Assembly (NCBI GenBank): GCA_019638625.1
Contig: JAHBTK010000001.1
Coordinates: 425,434-489,433 of the forward strand
From: Chitinophagaceae bacterium
GTDB lineage: Bacteria; Bacteroidota; Bacteroidia; Chitinophagales; Chitinophagaceae
Direction of reading: 5' to 3'
Length of the DNA stretch: 64,000 nucleotides
A model generated the notes under the pieces. It did no database searches, was not told the DNA's origin, and was given only the letters and a program-made list of their open reading frames with translations. Shown here in pieces: positions 56,406-64,000 of this stretch (positions are counted from its first letter, which is position 1; each line of letters opens with the position of its first letter). Made by a program: the position numbers and the translations under genes.

Positions 56406-56993
56406 TTGATCAACAACTCCTATTCTGATGATGCCTTGTTGACACTGTTTGCAAATGGTGATCAGGAAGCCTTTACGCTATTGTATGAACGGTTTTACCG
56501 GCAGGTATTGAATTTTACCCGCAGGTACACAACCGAAACCGACGCGCAGGATATTACAGCAGACGCTTTTGTGCAGTTGTGGCGCAAGCGGGAGCAATTT
56601 TCCGCTATAAAGGCAATTCCTGCCTTTCTTTTCATCGCCGCCCGTAACCGTTGTTACGACCTGATCCGTCGTAAACAGGTGAGGAGTCGTTATGAGCACG
56701 AGTTGCTGGCAATGACGGATGACCACTGCGACAATGACTTTTTTCTGGAGCAGATTCGCCTGGAACTGGTGAAATTATTACGAAATGAAATTGACAAGCT
56801 CCCTGAAAAAATGCGGGAAGTGTTGCTTCTTTCCTTCAGAGATGGGCTAAAACCTGCACAGATTGCGGAAAAGCTGAACATAAGTGTAAAAACGGTGAGT
56901 AATCAAAAGCTGTCTGCTATCAAGATATTAAAATCGGCGCTTCATCAGTATCCTTTGGAATTGATGTTATTACTGTTTCCTTACCTGCTTTAA
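56406..56993 (+). CDS. RNA polymerase ECF sigma-70 factor (Bacteroidota FecI-like)
   Basis: 195-residue sigma factor. Region 2 at about 15-95 (FANGDQEAFTLLYERFYRQV; AIPAFLFIAARNRCYDLIRR), region 4 at about 130-180 (LPEKMREVLLLSFRDGLKPAQIAE; ISVKTVSNQKLSAIKIL), with a hydrophobic tail. Start TTG 56406: no in-frame ATG precedes region 2 and TAA closes the frame just upstream. Such factors normally sit next to a FecR anti-sigma gene and a SusC/SusD pair. Here the next gene is on the other strand and the FecR gene lies 5.9 kb away. Confidence 0.92.
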   Translation: MINNSYSDDALLTLFANGDQEAFTLLYERFYRQVLNFTRRYTTETDAQDITADAFVQLWRKREQFSAIKAIPAFLFIAARNRCYDLIRRKQVRSRYEHELLAMTDDHCDNDFFLEQIRLELVKLLRNEIDKLPEKMREVLLLSFRDGLKPAQIAEKLNISVKTVSNQKLSAIKILKSALHQYPLELMLLLFPYLL

Positions 56994-57109
56994 CTCAATG
57001 AGCTGTGCAGCACCGGGCTGACGTCGGATGGAAAAGATTTCCGGTCACCATTGTCTGCTCAGCTATTATTAGCATTCAGGAGTGGGCTTACCGGCAGGAT
57101 ATACCAGCT

Positions 57110-57400
57110 TTATATCGCTACATAATCAATCTCCAGGAAGTCCGTTACGCCGGGAATCCAGTGGTTTTGAATAAATGCCGTGTGTATCGGGTGATGATTG
57201 TATATATCATATGATGCCTGGTTATCAAAGACCATGGATAAACCGTAATCGAATTTGTTTTTATTGCTCACCTGTCTTAGCTGCTCGAAAGCCTTCACGC
57301 CGGGTATTGCTGCCAGTTTGCCGGTTGCCGCAAAAAAAGCGGATTCTTCCGGTGAGCCTTTCTCATATCTGAGCCTGAAGATCACAGAGTGCCTGATCAT
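57110..57400 (-). CDS. Dabb (stress-responsive A/B barrel) family protein
   Basis: 96-residue dimeric alpha/beta-barrel protein. It opens MIRHSVIFRLRYEKGSPEES and has LAAIPGVKAFEQLRQVSNK, DYGLSMVFDNQASYDIYNHH and HTAFIQNHWIPGVTDFLEID, all characteristic of Dabb. Cytoplasmic, function unknown; related proteins include small-molecule cyclases and stress proteins. Lies alone on the minus strand between the sigma factor gene and the second cytochrome lipoprotein. Confidence 0.9.
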   Translation of the reverse strand: MIRHSVIFRLRYEKGSPEESAFFAATGKLAAIPGVKAFEQLRQVSNKNKFDYGLSMVFDNQASYDIYNHHPIHTAFIQNHWIPGVTDFLEIDYVAI

Positions 57401-57718
57401 TGTTGTTTTATTTTTCGTGTTTGCAAAATAATAAGAAAATGGCAGAGAATGCTTAACCGGCTGAAGTTCACGGCATTCAAAGATGATAACAAAGTATTTC
57501 AGAATATATAATAACTTTCATGTTATCATTACAACTGTTTTAAAACGACCCACATCAGAACAGGTTAATTCTGCTACAAAAGCTGCTAAGCACAGGACAT
57601 TTTATACAAAGTTTTACATCTAAGTTTATATTTTATTTCATTTTACCAAAACTGAATAGCTCATGCCCGATCACCGTGCCTTGTAAAATCAGTCTCTGAT
57701 ATAAAATCAAATTAATAC
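57401..57718. promoter_or_regulatory. Upstream region of the second cytochrome lipoprotein with shared 11-mer
   Basis: 318 AT-rich bases between divergent genes. TTTACATCTAA at 57613-57623 is identical to the left part of the palindrome at 51577-51587, and in both cases begins 106 bases before the ATG of a cytochrome lipoprotein gene. The right half here is degenerate (GTTTATA). No exact TTTG/TAnnTTTG pair was found. Confidence 0.45.
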
Positions 57719-60700
57719 ATGAAGTATCTGAACAACGCGTTTTTTTTTCTACAGCATTCGTGGCTGCTTTTGTTGATCGTATGCACAACAGTATCCTGTG
57801 GTGCAGGAGGAGAAGGGTCAGCAACTGCTTTCGACAGCCTTACAGAAGATCAGAAGAGATTGCCGGAGTTCGCATTAAAAGGGCTTACCGTTGTTGAAGG
57901 ACTGGAAGTAACAATGATGGCGGCAGAGCCAATGTTGAAAAACCCGACCAATATTGACGTGGATGAGAGGGGCAGGGTGTGGGTAACAGAAGCGTACAAC
58001 TACCGGCCATGGCCGGGAAGGTTGCTGACACCGGCCGGGGACAGGATCATTATACTGGAAGACGTGGATGGCGATGGGGTGATGGACACAACCAAAGTAT
58101 TCTACCAGGGACCGGAGATCAACGCTCCGTTAGGAATATGTGTATTGGGTAACGAGGTAATAGTATCACAGAGTCCTTATGTATGGCGCTTTTTCGATGA
58201 TGACGGCGATGATAAGGCAGATCGCAAGGAGATCATGTTTCAGGGCATTGGTGGAGAGCAGCACGACCATGGTATGCACAGTTTTACATTTGGACCAGAC
58301 GGAAAGCTGTATTTTAATTTCGGCAATGAGGGAATAACGTTGAAAGATAAGGATGGTAAGGTAGTGCTTGATCAGGATGGCGATGAAATAGGGCCGGATA
58401 AATACAGGCAGGGAATGGTTTTTAGATGTAACCCCGATGGTTCACAAGTTGAATGCCTTGGTCATAACTTCAGGAATAACTTTGAAGTAGCAGTAGATAG
58501 TTACGGAACCATGTGGCAAAGCGATAATGATGATGATGGTCGTAAAGCTACCCGTATCAACTACGTGATGGAATATGGAAATTATGGATTTACTGATGAA
58601 ATGACAGGGGCAGGGTGGCCTGCGTATCGTACCAATATGGAAGATTCTGTTCCATACCGTCATTGGCATTTGAATGATCCTGGTGTGGTACCGAACCTTT
58701 TGCAGACGGGAGCCGGATCGCCAACAGGTATGGCGATTTACGAAGGGGCGTTGTTGCCGGAAGTTTTCAGGAACCAGATGGTACATTGTGAACCCGGACA
58801 TAACGTAGTTCGTTCTTATATTGTCGAAGACGCAGGGGCTGGTTATTCCGCCGGGATAAAGAATATCCTGAATGGTGAAAAAGATCAATGGTTCCGCCCT
58901 GCTGATGTTTGTGTGGCGCCCGATGGTTCATTGATCGTTGCCGATTGGTATGATGCGATAGTAGGCGGTCATGACGCGGAAGATCAGGAAAAGGGACGAA
59001 TTTACCGGATCGCTCCTAAAGGAAAAAAGTATGTAATTCCAAAGTTTGACTATGCGTCGGCAGCGGGCGCTGTTCAGGCGTTACAAAATCCGAACCTTGC
59101 GATAAGAAGAAAAGCCTGGATCAGCTTGTTGGACATGGGTGAGCAGGCGATACCTGAATTGGAAAAGCTCTGGCATTCCGCGGGCAATCCGCGAATGCGT
59201 GCACGGGCATTGTGGTTGCTGTCGAAGATGAAAGGAGGGGATAAGTATATTGAAGAAGCATTGAATGACAAGATACCTGAATTAAGAATAACGGCATTGC
59301 GTGCCGCCAGGCAGTTGAATAGTATAGATTTAAAGGCGGTCGCCAAACTGGTAAATGATAAAGATCCACAGGTAAGAAGGGAATGTGCTATTGCGCTCAG
59401 GCATAACCCCGCTTCTGAAGCGGCTGAACTATGGGCTCAACTGGCTGTTCAATATAGTGATAGTGACAGGTGGTATCTGGAAGCATTGGGTATCGGTGCC
59501 GATAAGCAATGGGATCGTTTCTTTGAAGCTTACCTGCAAAAAGTACCGGAACCGATAAGAACAGCGGAAGGGAAAGATATTATCTGGAGGGCCAGGACCG
59601 ATAAGGCTCTGCCACTCCTCGCCAGGCTGGCTGTGGATGAGACAACCGGATGGCGGGAACGCCAGCGTTATTTCCGGGCATTCGATTTTCATCCCGACGC
59701 GAAAAAAACGGATATATTACTGGCACTTATAGCTGGCAATACGAAAAACGACATTCAGCTAAATACATTATTGCTCCACCATCTTTCTCCTGCTGCCGTA
59801 AAGCGGTCGGCTGCCGCGCAAAAAGCGTTGCGGTCTGTTGTAGTTTCGGTATATGGTACAGATACTTATATTGATCTTGTTAAGCGATATGGGGTGAAAA
59901 CGGAAAAACAGAAGCTGCTGGATCTGGCGCTTAACCGGTCGCAGGAACGTATAGCGGGCGAGGCAGTAAAAATAGTACTGGCATATGGAGGAGAGAATGA
60001 TTTTAGAAAAATTCTTGCTGTTGGCGGGGATACGGCAAAGATGGTAAACCTGTTGAATGCATTGGGTGATGTGGGGTATGAACAAACCTTGGGTTTGATC
60101 GGGGAGGTACTACTATCAGAATCTTATCCTGCGAATGTCAGGAAGGCTGCTGCCTTGTCACTCGGTAGAACATACGGTGGTGAATACAGGGTTTTAGACA
60201 TAGTGAAAAGCAAAAAGTTACCTCCGGAATTTGTCGATCCATTGATGCTGGGAATGGAACGCGGACCCCGTAAAACCATGTACCAGAAAGTAAAAGATTT
60301 ATTAACCGACTCAGCAAGCGCTAACAAACCGGTGTTTGATAAGGATGCTGTGCTTGCTATGAAAGGAGATCTTGTCAACGGTCGAAAAGTTTTCTTCGAA
60401 TACTGCTCTGTTTGTCACCAGGCTAACGGTTTGGGCGTTGATTTTGGTCCGAAGCTTACTGAAATCGGTAGCAAGCTTCCTATGGAAGGGTTATTAGAAG
60501 CTATTGTAAATCCTTCGGGAGGTATAAGTTTCGGTTATGAAAGTTGGGAACTGAAGCTGAAAAACGGATCGGTGTTGATGGGGATAATTGCGAGTCGGAC
60601 AAATGATGAGATTTTGTTGAAATATCCGGGAGGGAATGGAGAAACCATAAAACTCTCGGATATAGAAACAATGGAAATGAGTCGGGATTCATTTATGCCT

Positions 60701-60775
60701 GCTTTGCAGGATGCTATGACGGCTCAGCAGATGGCTGATCTGCTGGCTTATCTTTCATCGCTTACAAAATCATAA
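57719..60775 (+). CDS. Lipoprotein with sugar-dehydrogenase-like beta-propeller, HEAT repeats and C-terminal cytochrome c (PVC-type), second copy
   Basis: 1018 residues, a paralog of the gene at 51683 in overall layout but clearly diverged. Lipobox in CTTVSCGAGG (Cys about 27), propeller at about 55-450 opening EGLEVTMMAAEPMLKNPTN with EDVDGDGVMD, and EQHDHGMHSFTFGPDGKLYF. HEAT/PBS-lyase repeats span about 455-870, and a cytochrome c domain has CSVCH at about 896 with SRDSFMPALQDAM near the end (possible Met ligand). Expected envelope oxidoreductase; donor unknown. The ThuA-like gene follows 14 bases downstream, so the two are co-transcribed. Confidence 0.88.
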   Translation: MKYLNNAFFFLQHSWLLLLIVCTTVSCGAGGEGSATAFDSLTEDQKRLPEFALKGLTVVEGLEVTMMAAEPMLKNPTNIDVDERGRVWVTEAYNYRPWPGRLLTPAGDRIIILEDVDGDGVMDTTKVFYQGPEINAPLGICVLGNEVIVSQSPYVWRFFDDDGDDKADRKEIMFQGIGGEQHDHGMHSFTFGPDGKLYFNFGNEGITLKDKDGKVVLDQDGDEIGPDKYRQGMVFRCNPDGSQVECLGHNFRNNFEVAVDSYGTMWQSDNDDDGRKATRINYVMEYGNYGFTDEMTGAGWPAYRTNMEDSVPYRHWHLNDPGVVPNLLQTGAGSPTGMAIYEGALLPEVFRNQMVHCEPGHNVVRSYIVEDAGAGYSAGIKNILNGEKDQWFRPADVCVAPDGSLIVADWYDAIVGGHDAEDQEKGRIYRIAPKGKKYVIPKFDYASAAGAVQALQNPNLAIRRKAWISLLDMGEQAIPELEKLWHSAGNPRMRARALWLLSKMKGGDKYIEEALNDKIPELRITALRAARQLNSIDLKAVAKLVNDKDPQVRRECAIALRHNPASEAAELWAQLAVQYSDSDRWYLEALGIGADKQWDRFFEAYLQKVPEPIRTAEGKDIIWRARTDKALPLLARLAVDETTGWRERQRYFRAFDFHPDAKKTDILLALIAGNTKNDIQLNTLLLHHLSPAAVKRSAAAQKALRSVVVSVYGTDTYIDLVKRYGVKTEKQKLLDLALNRSQERIAGEAVKIVLAYGGENDFRKILAVGGDTAKMVNLLNALGDVGYEQTLGLIGEVLLSESYPANVRKAAALSLGRTYGGEYRVLDIVKSKKLPPEFVDPLMLGMERGPRKTMYQKVKDLLTDSASANKPVFDKDAVLAMKGDLVNGRKVFFEYCSVCHQANGLGVDFGPKLTEIGSKLPMEGLLEAIVNPSGGISFGYESWELKLKNGSVLMGIIASRTNDEILLKYPGGNGETIKLSDIETMEMSRDSFMPALQDAMTAQQMADLLAYLSSLTKS

Positions 60776-60789
60776 CACAACATAATCAT

Positions 60790-61701
60790 ATGATCAAATA
60801 TATGCAATGGCTTTTGCTTTCCTGTTCCATCCTGCTGACCGGCGCGTGTGGCGGGGCATTAAAGGAAGAAGAACGTTCGTCAGACGTCGCCAGGAAAAAA
60901 ATTGTACTCATTCCCGGAACGGATAGTCATGGCCCTGGAGAGCATGAGCACCTGGGAGGTTGTACATTACTGGCAAAGTTGTTAAATGAAGAAGTGCCGG
61001 GAGTGTATGCCCTGGTGACAGAGCAAGGATGGCCGAAAGATACTACTGTGCTGGATGATGCGGACGCCATTGTGATGTATAGTGATGGGGGAGACGGACA
61101 TATGGCGATTCCACATCTTGATCATCTTGACCGGCTGATGAAAAAAGGAGTCGGTCTTCTGAATATACACTACGCGGTTGAGGTTCCGGCGGGAGAAGCG
61201 GGGGACTATTTTTTGAAATGGGTTGGAGGCTATTTTGAAATCTACTGGTCAATAAACCCTTTCTGGACTCCAGGGTTCGACAGTTTTCCAAACCATCCTG
61301 TAACACATGGTGTTCCTCCATTTGAAGCGAGAGATGAATGGTACTATCATATGCGCTTTAATGAAGATACAAAGGGTTTTGTTCCCATTTTGAAATTACA
61401 TCCTCCCGTGTCTACGCTTGATCGAAATGATGGAGCCCATGAAGGCAACCCGCATGTAAGGGCAGCCATTGCAAGAAATGAGCCGCAGGTAATGGCATGG
61501 GCCTACGAAAGACCTGATGGAGGAAGAGGCTTTGGCTTTACCGGAGGGCATGTGCATAATAACTGGAAAATAGACGGTTTCCGAAAGCTGGTGGTGAATG
61601 CCATAGCATGGGTAGCGAAAATAGAAGTGCCCGATACAGGATTTGATACATCAACCCCCACTCAGGACGAGTTGGATGCGTTACGTAAGAATCCTGAATA
61701 A
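60790..61701 (+). CDS. ThuA-like domain lipoprotein
   Basis: 303-residue lipoprotein: lipobox SILLTGACGG (Cys about 20), then a ThuA-like domain (PF06283, class I glutamine amidotransferase-like fold) with IVLIPGTDSHGPGEHEHLGG, ADAIVMYSDGGDGHM, GVGLLNIHYAVE, HPVTHGVPPFEARDEWYYHM and a C-terminal GFGFTGGHVHNNW. ThuA acts in trehalose use through 3-ketotrehalose in rhizobia, and ThuA-like lipoproteins commonly accompany PVC-type cytochrome proteins. Here it follows one directly, so a keto-sugar role at the periplasmic face is plausible. Confidence 0.9.
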   Translation: MIKYMQWLLLSCSILLTGACGGALKEEERSSDVARKKIVLIPGTDSHGPGEHEHLGGCTLLAKLLNEEVPGVYALVTEQGWPKDTTVLDDADAIVMYSDGGDGHMAIPHLDHLDRLMKKGVGLLNIHYAVEVPAGEAGDYFLKWVGGYFEIYWSINPFWTPGFDSFPNHPVTHGVPPFEARDEWYYHMRFNEDTKGFVPILKLHPPVSTLDRNDGAHEGNPHVRAAIARNEPQVMAWAYERPDGGRGFGFTGGHVHNNWKIDGFRKLVVNAIAWVAKIEVPDTGFDTSTPTQDELDALRKNPE

Positions 61702-61740
61702 GAAAGATCTTTTCTTCCCTCCGCAGGCATAGCATATCCG

Positions 61741-61975
61741 TGAACTTAAGCCCGGAGGGCTTGAATTTGAATAGCCCCCAACAAGGTTGGGGGATCAAAA
61801 TGCCAATTTTTTGTTGAACCCCATAGGGGTTCAATGTGAAACGCACCAATATACCATCGGTACAACCGATGGCTATTCAAATTAAACCCCATTCGGGGTA
61901 GGTTTCTGAAGTTGACGGTTATGGTAGGCATAGGCAAACGCTATCTATCGGAGGATAGCTTGCAACAGTTCAAAA
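61741..61975. repeat. Array of six hairpins (Bacteroidota-type intergenic repeat)
   Basis: Six consecutive perfect stems: AAGCCC-GGA-GGGCTT (61748-61762), CCCCCAAC-AAG-GTTGGGGG (61775-61793), GAACCCC-ATA-GGGGTTC (61816-61832), CCATCGGT-ACA-ACCGATGG (61854-61872), ACCCC-ATTC-GGGGT (61886-61899) and GCTATC-N8-GATAGC (61940-61959). The first four have 3-base loops. Elements with these phrases occur in other Bacteroidota (recollection). It lies between the ThuA-like and nitrilase genes and would be transcribed with them. Confidence 0.85.
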
Positions 61976-61994
61976 AAATCAACAGGCGTTAAAA

Positions 61995-62771
61995 ATGAAA
62001 GAAGTAAAAATAGCGATGATACAGATGCTGGTAAAAGGCAATGATATGGCAGCCAACCTTTCCAATGCGGAGAGATGTCTGCAGGAGGCAGCGGAAAATG
62101 GTGCTGATATAGCGGTATTGCCGGAATGTATGGATCTTGGCTGGACCCACCCGGGTAGCCGGGAGCATGCCGGAACCATACCCGGCGGAGAAGTGTTCAC
62201 CAGGCTAAGCGCTGCTGCTGTAAAATGGAAAATATTTGTGTGTTCGGGTCTGACCGAGAGAGAAAATGATAAAGTATATAATACCGCGGTACTGATAGAC
62301 AGCAATGGCCATTTGCTGTTAAAGCATCGCAAGATCAATGAGTTGGATATCGGTAAGCCATACTATGCCACCGGAGACAGGATCAATACGGTCGATACAG
62401 CATTCGGTCGGCTCGGGGTGATGATCTGTGCAGATGCGATTGTAGAGGATAGATCAATTACAACCGCGCTCGCAAGGATGGAGCCGGGTATTATCTTATC
62501 CCCCTGTGCCTGGGCGGTACCGCCAGGCTACGATAACAGCATACAACCTTACGGCGATCTGTGGAGAGAAGCCTATATGCCCGTTGCGGAAAAATTCGCC
62601 ACCTATATCATAGGGGTAAGCAATACAGGTCATATGGAGGCCGGTCCCTGGAAGGGCTGGGACTGCATCGGTGCTTCTATTGCCGTTGATAATACAGGAA
62701 AGCAAATGATGCAGTTACCATTTGGAGTAGCCGCGCAAACCATTGCTTATGTGCACTGCTTCATCCGTTGA
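61995..62771 (+). CDS. Carbon-nitrogen hydrolase (nitrilase superfamily)
   Basis: 258-residue cytoplasmic hydrolase of the nitrilase/amidase superfamily. The Glu-Lys-Cys triad is visible: Glu in VLPECMDLGW at about 47, Lys in LLKHRKINEL at about 116, Cys in LGVMICADAIVED at about 144. Such enzymes cleave amides, nitriles or N-carbamoyl compounds; the substrate is not predictable here. It lies downstream of the hairpin array, in the same direction as the ThuA-like gene, and may belong to that operon. Confidence 0.92.
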   Translation: MKEVKIAMIQMLVKGNDMAANLSNAERCLQEAAENGADIAVLPECMDLGWTHPGSREHAGTIPGGEVFTRLSAAAVKWKIFVCSGLTERENDKVYNTAVLIDSNGHLLLKHRKINELDIGKPYYATGDRINTVDTAFGRLGVMICADAIVEDRSITTALARMEPGIILSPCAWAVPPGYDNSIQPYGDLWREAYMPVAEKFATYIIGVSNTGHMEAGPWKGWDCIGASIAVDNTGKQMMQLPFGVAAQTIAYVHCFIR

Positions 62772-62881
62772 GTAGATATAACCACAAGAATTTTCGGTAA
62801 TCCACAGGAGGTTTTCCAAAAAGTTGCTTTTTACATGGGAAGTTTTGCAGTGATGTACGTTTATACCATAACAACTTATAC

Positions 62882-64000
62882 ATGGCATATACAGAACAGC
62901 AAATTGCACAACTGATCTTAAAGCATTTCAGGGAAGAAATAACCTCTCCTGAAATGGACGAATTAGAACGCTGGCTTTCGGAAGCACCTCAAAACCGGCA
63001 TTTTTTTAACGGGCTACGCAATGAAGACGACATCATCCATTTAATTGAGTCGGAAGAACTGGATCTAAAAAACAATGTACAGGAAAAGATCCTTCAGGAG
63101 ATCCAACGGAGAATACAGGAAGAAGAAGAACTTGTTGATATAAGCCATACAACTACTCCTATATTGAAGCGCAGGGTGTGGTATGCTGCTGCAGCAGTAC
63201 TGGTATTGCTATGCGCCGGTAGTATGTGGTGGGCTACAGGTACTGAAACAGAAGGGCAGCCGGTAAGCCCTGCGCTTATTAAATCGGGAAGTGATGTTTT
63301 GCCCGGATCAGATCGTGCGATCCTGACTTTATCCGATGGGAAACAGGTGGAACTTAACGAAGACGGGACACAGGTGATTACAGACGGTGACCTGGCTATT
63401 GCCAATGCCGACGGTGAGCTCGTTTATTCAGCAGCAGGACCTGTGGTTTTTAATACCATGACCACCCCTAAAGGAGGACAATACCGGGTGGTATTGGCAG
63501 ATGGTAGTAAAGTGTGGTTAAATGCTGCTTCTTCTATCACTTTTCCTTCACGTTTTGATGGTAATACAAGAGAAGTGAATATAACCGGGGAAGTGTATTT
63601 TGATATTGAGGAGGATAAGAAGAAGCCGTTTATTGTAAAAACCCAGGGCGGTATGCTTGAGGTATTGGGCACGCAGTTCAATGTAAATGCGTATGAAGAT
63701 GAAGCTTATGAAGCCACTACGCTGGTGGAGGGGAGTGTAAGAGTGACCATCGGCGCGAAGGAGATCAAGCTGAAGCCGGGGCAGCAATCCCGTGTGTTAG
63801 AGCAGTCTGAGAAGATAGGTGTTGTTGAAGTAAATGTAGACGACGTAACAGGCTGGAGAAATAACCTGTTTATTTTCAATAATGCAGATATCCCCACCAT
63901 CATGCGGCAATTGGGCAGGTGGTATGACCTGGACATCAGTTACCGGGGAGTGGTACCCAAAAAGCCGTACAAAGGCAAAATTCCCAGGGACTTCACGCTG
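62882..64000 (+). CDS. FecR-family anti-sigma factor, 3' end outside window
   Basis: First 373 residues of a FecR-like inner-membrane anti-sigma factor; the frame is still open at the right edge. The cytoplasmic N-terminus (MAYTEQQIAQLILKHFREEI; EMDELERWLSEAPQNRHFF) binds sigma. TM helix at about 98-117 (VWYAAAAVLVLLCAGSMWW), the FecR domain at about 195-290 (TTPKGGQYRVVLADGSKVWL; VNITGEVYFDIEED), and the beginning of the DUF4974/secretin-like domain (IFNNADIPTIMRQLGRWYDL). It normally pairs with an adjacent FecI-like sigma factor and senses a SusC-type receptor; the closest sigma gene here is at 56406. Confidence 0.93.
   Translation, partial: MAYTEQQIAQLILKHFREEITSPEMDELERWLSEAPQNRHFFNGLRNEDDIIHLIESEELDLKNNVQEKILQEIQRRIQEEEELVDISHTTTPILKRRVWYAAAAVLVLLCAGSMWWATGTETEGQPVSPALIKSGSDVLPGSDRAILTLSDGKQVELNEDGTQVITDGDLAIANADGELVYSAAGPVVFNTMTTPKGGQYRVVLADGSKVWLNAASSITFPSRFDGNTREVNITGEVYFDIEEDKKKPFIVKTQGGMLEVLGTQFNVNAYEDEAYEATTLVEGSVRVTIGAKEIKLKPGQQSRVLEQSEKIGVVEVNVDDVTGWRNNLFIFNNADIPTIMRQLGRWYDLDISYRGVVPKKPYKGKIPRDFTL

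Noticed and set aside
61741..61975. CRISPR array
   Set aside because: The stems are different from each other, spacing is irregular and there are no repeated units with unique spacers or cas genes.

Overview
The window is chromosomal DNA from a member of the Bacteroidota, most likely family Chitinophagaceae (inference). The evidence is a T9SS type B sorting domain with PorP/SprF and an OmpA partner, ECF sigma/FecR regulation, SusC-plug-like EVVVxGYG motifs, DUF4293, DUF2911 and Porin_10 families, LytS/LytTR pairs, many FtsX-type permeases, and promoters of the form TTTG-N18..21-TAnnTTTG instead of classical -35/-10 boxes. No rRNA, tRNA, CRISPR array, transposase or phage gene was seen.

Layout. 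1-9.8 kb: three FtsX/MacB-type ABC permeases (the first cut by the window edge). The first two are close paralogs and enclose an O-methyltransferase and a cytochrome c pseudogene. Hairpin-rich repeats follow the second and third permease. 9.8-16 kb: one very large alpha-2-macroglobulin-like protein. 16.4-18.4 kb: accB-accC. 18.5-20.2 kb: two overlapping GNAT acetyltransferases and a DinB-like protein. 20.2-24.4 kb: a tandem repeat, a small membrane protein, a CoA-transferase and an SDR, divergent from mannonate dehydratase. 24.5-33.3 kb: a CPA2 antiporter and two LytS/LytTR pairs on opposite strands, flanking dxs and a gutted oligopeptidase B pseudogene. 33.5-39.4 kb: ExbB/ExbD, then a T9SS gliding-motility-type trio. 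39.5-45.8 kb: glyA, DUF4293, a porin, purine nucleoside phosphorylase, a tiny Cys-rich protein and a DUF2911 protein. 45.9-49.9 kb: an ECF sigma factor with a TonB-like membrane protein, divergent from a VWA lipoprotein-type gene.

50.3-62.8 kb is the most interesting part. A PF01261 TIM-barrel protein, a sugar mutarotase, a beta-propeller/HEAT/cytochrome c lipoprotein and a DUF1080 hydrolase are followed by a second beta-propeller/HEAT/cytochrome c lipoprotein, a ThuA-like lipoprotein and a nitrilase. DUF1080, PF01261 and ThuA families are all connected with 3-keto-sugar chemistry. The two cytochrome-bearing proteins could therefore be the oxidising step of a cell-envelope 3-keto-glycoside pathway (inference). 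Both have the 11-mer TTTACATCTAA exactly 106 bases upstream of their start codons. An ECF sigma gene at 56.4 kb and a FecR gene at 62.9 kb look like a regulator pair separated by the second module. A six-hairpin repeat lies between ThuA and the nitrilase.
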